DNA from: Trifolium pratense
Lineage: Eukaryota > Streptophyta > Magnoliopsida > Fabales > Fabaceae
Length of the DNA: 64,000 bases
Direction of reading: 5' to 3'
Assembly (NCBI RefSeq): GCF_020283565.1
Contig: NC_060060.1
Span: forward strand, 71,595,257 to 71,659,256
A program made the position numbers and the translations under genes. Below are positions 1-8,500 of the stretch, one piece after another. Each line of letters begins with the position of its first letter. Position 1 is the first letter of the stretch. The notes under the pieces were generated by a model that worked only from the letters and a program-made list of their open reading frames with translations, was not told the DNA's origin and did no database searches.

Positions 1-832
1 GGACTAAAAACAGGTTTAGCAGCATATTTTTTAAGCTTGGAGCTAATAAACACTACTGTTTTGATGTATACAGGTAGAATTTTGGAGTACGATAACCCAG
101 CTCGTTTGTTGCGGGACCAATCTTCTTCGTTCTCAAAGTTGGTGTCAGAATTTTCAAGGAGATCATCCCAATTCCAAAGTTAAATTTGCCAAGAATGAGG
201 ACAGAAAGGAAGGATAACATAGCATAGCAGACCAACTATTGTGCATAAGAATTCCCAGACTCATTACACTAACATGAAGGTTCATATAGTGATTGTTTCC
301 ATAGTATGGTTTCATTCAAATTATTGAATGAGGCCTCAAATGAACTCAATTGTATTATTCCATTATAAATTCTTTTGGAGGTTAAATCTTATATAGCAGC
401 ATTCTTTTATCTCTTGGGAATTAAATAGTTAATTGTTATCCATTAATTATTATCTAATACACCATTTAAAATGTGCATCCACATCTTTCACTAATAAAGT
501 TCAGAAATAATAAAACAATTCAATCGGTATGTGAAATAAATGGTACCAGAAGAATATCCTATGCAATTCAGCTTTGTCACTCTCATTAAGGGAACTAACA
601 ACTCCTACAATCAGTTGCACCTGAAACCAAAATTAACTAAGATATGTTAAGAAAGGATCATAAAATCATCAAAAGAGAGAACAAACATTATTAATCGATA
701 TGATTCAGTTGTTAATTGATAGCACAAATTAATGCAAAAAGTCCAAACCACTTAGAGTCAGATTTCTACCTGTGTTTGAAGCTTATCCTTCCTTTGATTT
801 TGTACAAGTATATATCTGCAGATTCCCTAGAA
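1..832. other. Non-coding or unrecognised left edge
   Basis: No gene can be supported here. On the minus strand about 72-179 reads like an exon rich in acidic residues (begins W-N-W-D-D-L-L-E-N-S-D) and ends at a possible GT donor, but an in-frame TAA lies just upstream with no AG acceptor between. It is either a broken exon or chance. The rest is AT-rich with no readable frame. Confidence 0.4.
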
Positions 833-1790
833 TTAATAGTACAATGCATTATGCAGAAGCAGTACCGAATGAAAGATTTCTAGTAAGCCCAGGATAATTT
901 CTTCTTCCATTTCATTGATGCCGGTTGCAAGCCAAGGCAGTAAACGTGTTCTGCATATATCTAGAATGCCGCTTCTAAGTTCTAGTTTGCTAGTGTGAAA
1001 AGAGTTTCCATCATGACTATACGCATATGCCTCTTTAAGTAGGTACAAGCATTGCAGAATTTGGTTGATACTGTCTGATGAAAGAGCAAATATAGAGTGC
1101 CGATTTGGACTTGAATGTCTGATGAAAGTAATGGGCCTTTGATTGCTTCAGCAAACAGATTAACCAGAGATGCTCCTTTGGCTCCATCTTCAGTTTCAAT
1201 GGAATTAACTTCACCAGATAAAGACATGTTACCAATATCATATTCAGATTCTTCACTGACCAACTGTCTTCGAGGCAGCATTGTCGGTAAAAGACTTGCA
1301 AAGTGTAACACAAACCTAAAAGTGAAAAAATCACTACAGCATGACAATATTCAATACATTTCTCACCTTGGCAATTGAAGACATGTAACAAGAACGGAAA
1401 TGGGACCATATATATCTTTGATGTACACATGGAGCTCATCCTCCTTCTCACAATTCAGAAGAACCCCTAAACAATGAAGCTTTACACACAGAAGCATCAG
1501 AACAACAGAAACAGTTCATAAAACTTTTCGTTCAATTCATTTGGAGATGAACGAGGAAGTGAGGATGAAAAGTGACGATAGAGTGAAGGAATTGAGGTAT
1601 TTAGAGAGAGAGCGTAAGAGACATGGATGGTTGGAGATCGAGAGAGGATTTGAGATGAGATTGGAGGAAACACACGACGCAGATTGTGCCGCCTTGGTCT
1701 GTTAGTAGGTTTAGAGAAGAACGGTGGCATTGAGAACAACGCCACCGTGAATCGCTGTCGTCTTCGAAATTCAAGTACATTCTCTTGTTT
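833..1790 (-). pseudogene. PRD1: PRD1-like meiotic gene, degenerate fragment
   Basis: Minus-strand pieces match, in order, the plant protein PUTATIVE RECOMBINATION INITIATION DEFECT 1, which is needed for meiotic double-strand break formation. Near 1690-1590 the N-terminal block can be read only by changing frame: QGGTICVVCF, then SPTIHVSYALS. About 1375-1480 gives LHCLGVLLNCEKEDEL and ends at a good GT donor after LPR. About 1090-1330 gives [19 protein letters not shown]. About 833-1080 gives [14 protein letters not shown] and LLPWLATGINEMEEE. Several central exons normally lie between the last two blocks and are absent, and everything after the LLPW block is missing. Frameshifts plus the internal and 3' losses mean it cannot encode PRD1. 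The family assignment is from remembered conserved blocks and is fairly firm because several separate blocks agree. Confidence 0.72.
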
Positions 1791-1800
1791 CAAAAATCAC

Positions 1801-2659
1801 TAGCACTACAATGAAGAATTAATGGCGCCAAAATGGTTTTGTAAGTAGTTAGACTTTAGCTTATTCTGTTAGGGAGGGTGTTGTTAGTTGTTACTTACAC
1901 CTGGCACTTGCATAGTCACACCCCTGCTTTCTTTCTTTTTTTCAAAGTCCAAACTCCAAACAGAAAAAATACGCCTTAATCTTATCTTAATCTTACTACA
2001 TTTTAGTTTGTCATGCAAGAAATTCTAACCCTTGTGAAACCCTAACTCATTCATTTTATACTCTTAACATCTTAACCTATTAATTAATTAATTAAATTCT
2101 AACCCTTCCGTTTGTGAAACACTCTCTTTGGTGTTGGTGGTGGTGGTGGTTGAAGGCCAGGCAAAAAGGATTTTGCTTCGATTTACATTATTGGTTGTCT
2201 AATCCAAAGGTTTGTAATTGTATAGGGATTAGGACGGATTAACTTTCGTTCTTTGGTTTTAGGTCTCATGTTTGTACTTTTTTACGCATTTCTTGTACCT
2301 ACTTATTTTAATATTTTTTTTTTGCTTAGTGCATTTTTCCGTGTGCTCGAACGTGCGTGTGTGTCAAATTAAATAAATTATATAATTAATATAAGTAAAG
2401 TTTAAGATAATTAAGTTTAAACTCTTATGATCTTAATGATGAAATCTATTTAAAGAATTAAAAGTTATCATAGATATTATCATTTTCACTTTTTCACTCT
2501 TTTATTTTTATTTTTGAACGGCTAAAATTTTATTAACAAACTTGATAAACTTCACTTTTTCACTCTTCGCCAAATAACCCAACACCAAGCGCCGAAGCGG
2601 CCTACCACGTACCTATCGACGCAAGATGTCCAATGGAAGAAGTAGCTCTCGTCGTCCCC
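1801..2659. other. AT-rich intergenic stretch
   Basis: No open frame, tRNA or clear element end is visible. There are short GT-rich and poly-T tracts (GGTGGTGGTGG near 2140; T-runs near 2310). I see nothing annotatable. Confidence 0.5.
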
Positions 2660-2829
2660 GAAACGTGTGTGCTTAAGACGATTAAAAGGGCAAGGAGAAA
2701 ACTAAGAGATTGTTTATAATAAACTTTCATAATAGTAATGGCACCAATGAAGTATGCATCACCACCACCTTGAGAAACACCACAGTTAGCAAAAATAGTG
2801 ATAATAACATGCTCCTTCATGTTAAACAT
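2660..2829 (-). pseudogene. Oligopeptide transporter (OPT) exon fragment
   Basis: The minus strand encodes FNMKEHVIITIFANCGVS followed by GGGDAYFIGAITIMK and YYKQSLSF. This is a conserved block of plant OPT-family proton-coupled peptide/metal-chelate transporters near the first membrane segments. After the hydrophobic run LLALLIVLST the reading no longer follows the family. No other OPT exon is visible on either side, so this is an isolated fragment of a gene of about 700 residues. Confidence 0.7.
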
Positions 2830-3085
2830 TTCGCATTCTACAAGTGTACATCAACTGATTTACAATATTCCTGAGCTTATATCCAAAATTACTCAAATCA
2901 ATGTATAAGTTGATTGAATCCAAAAGTTCATAGAAGATCAAATTCATTAATATGGCATGCTTCAGAAACCTCAAGAGGTTCTATTGAAATCAAGCTAGCG
3001 GAATATGCATGGAAAGCAAATTATCAAACCACCACCAAGTAGTGAACCAACAGACCAATAATTCAAATTATGGAATCATTCATGA

Positions 3086-3180
3086 TAAGGGACGTTGCAT
3101 ATATTATTGTAAGAAACGGAGTTTGAACCCGGACACTTCACTTATTCAACTTTAAGTTTAGCCACTAAACTACTAAAATA
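3086..3180 (+). mobile_element. Degenerate tRNA-derived SINE (3' part)
   Basis: It contains a box-B-like GTTTGAACCC and the tail CACTTCACTTATTCAAC...AGCCACTAAACTACT. This is the same layout as the better SINE copy at 4442-4566. It ends in an A-rich AAATAAATAAAT tail. The box A end is unclear. Confidence 0.5.
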
Positions 3181-3369
3181 AATAAATAATGTCTCATACA
3201 TTTGGAATAAATAAGTTTCTGAGTCACACTTAAGTGAAGATGAGTTAATTTAAATATCTAAACACTTCCAATATATGCGCTCATACATAATCGTGGAAAA
3301 AGGTATTTTGGTTATTGAATGAATACCAATATCAGCAAAATAAAAATAAAAAAGTTCATATCATAATAT

Positions 3370-4296
3370 TTAAAAATCTCCATCTTTGAAAGACTTTGGT
3401 AGCATAACATGTCCAATGGGGTCTCTCTTCACCTTCCATCTCTTGAACTGTTTTGAAGCAGCTTTCAATGCCCTGCCCCATCGCTGTATCAAATAAGCAC
3501 CCACAAGTGAGACTTAATTAGATGTGATTAATTAAAACTAGCTACAATAAAATACTTTTGATGAATACCCAATTTCAGATTTCTAAACTGTTTTACAACA
3601 ATAAAATCAATTAAACACACTAGACATCTAGATGTGATTAATTAAAAATCATAAATCAATTGATAAATAAACAAATAAATAATGAGTCAAATTAAATAAA
3701 TAAATAAATAAATAAATAAATGTAACAAAAAATAATACCTTATTATTGATGATGGGGTTACACGAACCTTTGATCTTTGGAGGTGTTGGTGAGAAATCAG
3801 AAGCCAACATCTTCTTGTTCTTACTATGTTTCTTAATGAAATCTAGTTTGAGATTGAAGGGATAAGAAGTGAACTTTTTCCTAAGCTTAGAACCAACCTT
3901 GTTGACACTGCATCTAGCTCCTAAACCCAAGTCATAGGAAAGTTTCTTTGGAGTTATGAGTTCCAAATCCATGGGAGTGTAGGGTCTAGGAACCAATGGG
4001 GACCAGATTGTGCTTTGAGAATAGTCAAAGTCATAAGCAGAGTTATCTGGGAATTTGCAGAGAAGCTCTAATGACATGAATGGTTCTAAATACTCAACAA
4101 CTTTTGTAGTTTGAAGTAACAATGGTTGTTGTTGTTGTTCTTCTGCTTCTTGTGGTTCATCTAGTTTAATCTGGTTTGATTGTTTTTGAGATTTCATTGC
4201 CAAATCATATGTGTGACCGTTTGGTTTATTGGTTTCTCTGTTTTCTACAAAAGTTTTGTTTTGGTTGAATTGGGTTTTCTTTGTCTTGTAGACCAC
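3370..4296 (-). CDS. Two-exon gene, plant protein of unknown function
   Basis: Exon 1 (4296-3739) starts with ATG and ends ...NPIINNK at AAG|GTATTA. The intron is 3484-3738 and ends in ...GATACAG. Exon 2 (3483-3370) reads RWGRALKAASKQFKRWKVKR and stops at TAA. The predicted protein is 223 residues. Exon 1 has a Gln run (EEQQQQP), the segment WSPLVPRPYTPMDLELITPKK, and a basic middle region (SKLRKKFTSYPFNLKLDFIKKHSKNKK in overlapping pieces). The C-terminus is strongly basic with aromatic and basic repeats. There is no signal peptide or membrane segment. It resembles conserved 'hypothetical' plant proteins with a C-terminal GRALKAASKQ-type block, but I cannot name a function. The basic character would fit a nuclear or nucleic-acid-bound protein, which is inference only. 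Gene structure confidence is good because both splice sites keep the frame. Confidence 0.75.
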
Positions 4297-4441
4297 AAAA
4301 GTAGGAGAGAGAATTAAACGACAGAAAAAGTAGCCGTTGTCACAACTTTGTTATCAGCAAAATAATAGTAATGTACCCATAAACTAATAATGTAACAATA
4401 AATAAAACAAAATTATTATAATGAAAATATTCAAATGATTA

Positions 4442-4566
4442 GTCAGCTTAGTTCAATTGGTAGGACATTGCATTATATATGTATGGGTTATGGTTCGATC
4501 CCGATCATCCCATTTATCCACCTTAAGGGCGAAATTTCTAGCTACCAGACTACTTGGACCAAAAAA
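4442..4566 (+). mobile_element. tRNA-derived SINE with target-site duplication
   Basis: It starts GTCAGCTTAGTTCAATTGG (box A-like), has box B GGTTCGATCCC, a middle CATCCCATTTATCCACCTTAAG and ends ACTTGGACCAAAAAA. It is flanked by 15-bp direct repeats, ATATTCAAATGATTA at 4427-4441 and ATATTCAAATAATTA at 4567-4581 (one mismatch). This is what retroposition by a LINE machinery leaves. Confidence 0.8.
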
Positions 4567-4969
4567 ATATTCAAATAATTAACTATATGATATTAAACTC
4601 AAATGATTAATGAGTCTCTATAATAAATTATTCAAGAAAATACAAGTTTAATTTATGATGAATATAATTTTTGTCAGACTTTATTTAACTCGAGACCGAA
4701 GTTTATATTCCTGAAGCTCATTCTCCCTAAAAATGAGGGAGTTAATAAAAAAATTCAAATTATTTGGAATAAAGTTTTTTTATTTTACTAACTGAATAAA
4801 AGTTTTTTTTTAAGGAACGGAATAAAAGTTAGATATATGGGATCACACATCTCATTTAATGCGCTATGTATAAACTCACACGAAAAACAATTTAAGCTTC
4901 ACAAATAATAGTGAGTTGTAATAAGTTGGTTTGAGTCTTGCTTGCATTCATCAAGGTAGAATATGTTAG

Positions 4970-5426
4970 TGTTCTGGACTAGACTAATGCTAGTCCACCT
5001 AGACCCTCACAAAGTCCACATGGCTTGCCCAATCACCTCCATGTCAACATGGCACAACCTCTCCACCAAGATAGGGTAAAATTACTACTCTACCCACCAT
5101 CTAAGGGTGATATCTTGGCAGTCCCTCTTAATGGGCCTTGGCTAGTCCAGCCCACTAAGAGGACCTTTGGCCCAGAGCTGGGGGCTATAAATACTCTCCC
5201 TCTTGGGAGAGCAAGGTAGACACTATTCATTATTGCAATTACTCTCTCTCTCTAACCTCTCTCTAAGTACCTCTTTGCTCTCTATATTCCTTGTCTGACT
5301 TTGGCATCGGAGCACCTGCAGGTACAACCCCCCCCTCCGTGGATCATCTGCTCGGATTGCTTCCTACCACCTGCTCAACGGACTTCCAGCTGGCCTCCTA
5401 CCTGTTCTGATCAACAGTTAAGATCA
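4970..5426 (+). repeat. 5' LTR of element 1
   Basis: Begins TGTTCTGGACTAG and ends GTTAAGATCA. It is 457 bp and aligns without gaps to 15678-16134. It contains the TATA box, a CT-rich tract downstream of it and C-runs before the 3' end. The 64-codon open stretch within it is not a gene. Confidence 0.95.
5185..5193 (+). promoter_or_regulatory. LTR core promoter (TATA box)
   Basis: CTATAAATA in the 5' LTR, followed about 50 bp later by a CT-rich initiator-like region (ACTCTCTCTCTCT). An identical copy lies at 15893-15901 in the 3' LTR. It probably drives gag-pol RNA. Confidence 0.7.
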
Positions 5427-5427
5427 G

Positions 5428-5445
5428 TGGCGCCGACTGTGGGGA
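5428..5445 (+). other. Primer-binding site of element 1
   Basis: TGGCGCCGACTGTGGGG starts one base after the 5' LTR. The TGGCGCC... form is the usual tRNA-complementary site of many plant gypsy elements. Confidence 0.8.
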
Positions 5446-5515
5446 CCTGAGTTCTCCCCTTCTTTGTTTCGAGCAAGTAAACCAAAGAACAAAACCAATC
5501 AATCACTCTTTCATC

Positions 5516-8500
5516 ATGGCCAGTGCATCTCATTTCAACAATGACGTTGAGGACGCTGCTCCTCCTTCTTCTCCCCGTCTGCCTCCTGTTCTCATCACTG
5601 ACCTCCAGGCCCTCCCCGAGTCTGACCCTAGAGACGGGCAGGAAACTTCCTGGACTTCTGAGGACGGCGACCTGGTCGTCTTGACTGAGAAGCAGGCAGG
5701 GAAGCGCCCTCAGTCCGAGCAAGGCAGATCAGCAGAAACCGACTTGTCCACTGCTTCAGTTACCAATGCTGAACTAGCAGCACTCATAGCTGCCCTAAAG
5801 CAAACCACCGAAGCTCTCCAGGGCCAGAATCGCCGAATGGACGAGCAGAGTATGAGACTTGATCGCTTGGAAAGGAACCAGCGATTCTCAAGGAATAACT
5901 CTCCCCCGAGGAGAGCTCCTACTTCTCCATCCCCTCCTCGTCAGGAAACCGTCAGACAACGACGACCTGCCCTTGAGAGGATCGAGCAACCTGGCAGGAA
6001 AAGAGACCATGTCTCCCCTCCCCGCGAGGGTATATCTTCTCCGAATCTGAAGAAAGGAAAAATTGTGGACCGAACACCTCCTCGTCGTCATTCTCCCCAA
6101 GGACTCAACTTGATGACCAAACAAGGGCAGCCAGTAAGCCGCAGCCATCACACTGACCAATTCTCCAGGAGCCCAACTCCTGATCGTGAGGCCTCACCTC
6201 CCCTAAACTCACATGAGAGTGACGAGGATGATCCCCTCTGCCCTTTATCTCACGACATACTTCAAGCACCCGTTCCAAAGGGATGTGAGCGACCACCTCC
6301 TCTCCCAGCTTATGATGGACTTTCTGACCCAGATGAACACATTGCATCAGTCAATGCTACCCTGAACTTCTTGAGGGTCAGTGGAGCAATTAGATGCAGA
6401 ATATTTCCTACTACTCTTAGAAAGGGAGCTATGGCTTGGTACCACAGCCTAGCTCCTCGCTCCATAACCTCATGGATGGATCTGTCCGACCAGTTCCGCA
6501 GGCACTTCACTGCTTCCCGCAAGCAACCAAAGACTGAAGCAGTCCTGGACGCCATCTTCCAGGCTGATAATGAATCTCTCCGCAGTTTCATAGAGAGGTT
6601 CAACAAGGAAGCCGTCCAGGTAGAAACAACTGATGACATGAAGAAATACCTGCTCCAAAGGGGCCTTAGGCCAAACTCTGACTTTGCAAAAGCCGTTGGT
6701 ATCGAAAAACCGCGCACCTTTGGCGACCTCCTTCTCAAATCTCAACCCTACATCCAATATGAAGAGCAACAAGCTGCAGACGCTGCCCGTTATGGACGAA
6801 CAGGAAACAGTCAACCTGCTCCTCGTTCGAATGCTGAACAGTCCAGCCGAGGAGGAGGAAGACGAAGAGGCGAAAGGCCTAGGGAACCCCGTGGACCTCC
6901 TAGCACGTTCAGCAACTATACTCCCCTTAGCAAATCCCAGGAAGAAATTTGGAAAGAGTGCAACTCAGCTGAGTTCACTAAAGCAGGAATTAAATTTCCA
7001 AGACAACAACCCACTAAGCCTGGCCAAGACAAGAGCAGGTACTGCAAGTATCACAAAGGTTACGGCCATCTGACTGACGATTGCATACAACTAAAAGACG
7101 CCATTGAAATCCTGATTAGAAATGGGCAAATCAAGCAATACGTGAAGAGGGGCAATGCTCCCCGAGCAGAAGCTGCTGAGACCAGCAACACTGAAGAAGC
7201 TGCACCAGAAAGATCCGGGCACAAACCAGTTGCCCTTGCCATCTCCAGAACTGAAGACTTCTTTGTCCCTGACTACGTGGACGACACCTATGTTGCCCCC
7301 ACGCTGAGCAAATGGGACGCACTTGCCCACGCTATGGTTATCTCTGGTGGAGGTTTTGACAAACAGTCTGTGGGGTCCATCAAGAGAAAATTTGAAGAAT
7401 TGATAGATGGCTCCTCCAACCTGAGCGCAACTCTAGATAAACCGAAAGGGCAGTCAAAGCCCTTAGCCTTCTACATGGAAGAGCTGCCCGGTGGAACTGC
7501 AAACTCCCAGATACCCCTGCTCATCAGAGTGGACATGGCAAACATGGACGTCCGCAGGGTACTGGTCGACCAAGGAAGCTCCTGTGATATCATGTATTCC
7601 CAACTTTTCAAGACTCTGCAACTAGATGAAACCTACCTCACTCCTTATTTTGGATCTGATCTCTCCGGATTTAATGGAGCAACAACTAAGCCATGGGGCT
7701 ATGTAGACCTGTTAGTCACCGTTGGCTCTGAAGAAACTGCAAAAACTATCAAAGTGAAATTCCTGGTAGTAGACTGCCCTTCTCTCTACCAGTGCATCCT
7801 AGGCAGAACAGCTATTGCTGACTTAATGGCTGTCCCTTCAACCGCCCACCTCAAGATGAAATATTACACTCATAAAGGCCAAGTTGCAACACTGCATGGA
7901 GACATTGAAGCTGCAAGGAGAGTCTTCAATGCATCCTCCAAAGGAAATGAGTATATCGGGCAACTCCCCGAGTCAAAGAAGTCCAAGGCAACAACTTCCC
8001 TGCCCTTGCCAGAAATCAGCTCCATTGACCTCGACAGCCGTTTTTCCAAGCAGGAAAACAAAGATGAGAAGAAGCTCCGCAAGGAGAAGAAGGAAGACGA
8101 CGAGGCAAGCCAAGAGCACCGTCGTCCAGTGCCAGACGGCGAGTTCGAGCTGATGCCCTTCGGAGAAGACCCGAGCAGGGCAGTGAAGATTGGGACCGGG
8201 CTCCCCGAGCTTGCTAGGAAGCAACTTGAAGCCTGCTTGAAGGAAAATGCTGATCTGTTCGCCTGGCACGCCTCCGAGATGCCCGGCTTGGACCCCAACA
8301 TAGCATGTCACCAGCTGACTATTGATCCCGCTGCACTTCCCGTTGTACAACGTAGGCGTAGGCAGTCTCCTGAGAAATCGGAGGCTGCAGAAAAATGTGT
8401 AAAGGACCTCCTAGAGGCAAATTTTATTTCGGAGGCCAGGTATACAACCTGGCTGTCCAACGTTGTACTCGTCAAAAAATCTAATGGAAAGTGGAGGATG

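Noticed and set aside
4441..4510. Possible tRNA gene (box A and box B)
   Set aside because: No cloverleaf can be formed, and the TSD plus A-rich tail show a SINE.
5025..5219. 64-codon frame present twice, in both LTRs of element 1
   Set aside because: It lies in LTR sequence ahead of and across the TATA box. Its duplication is due to the LTRs, not to a gene.
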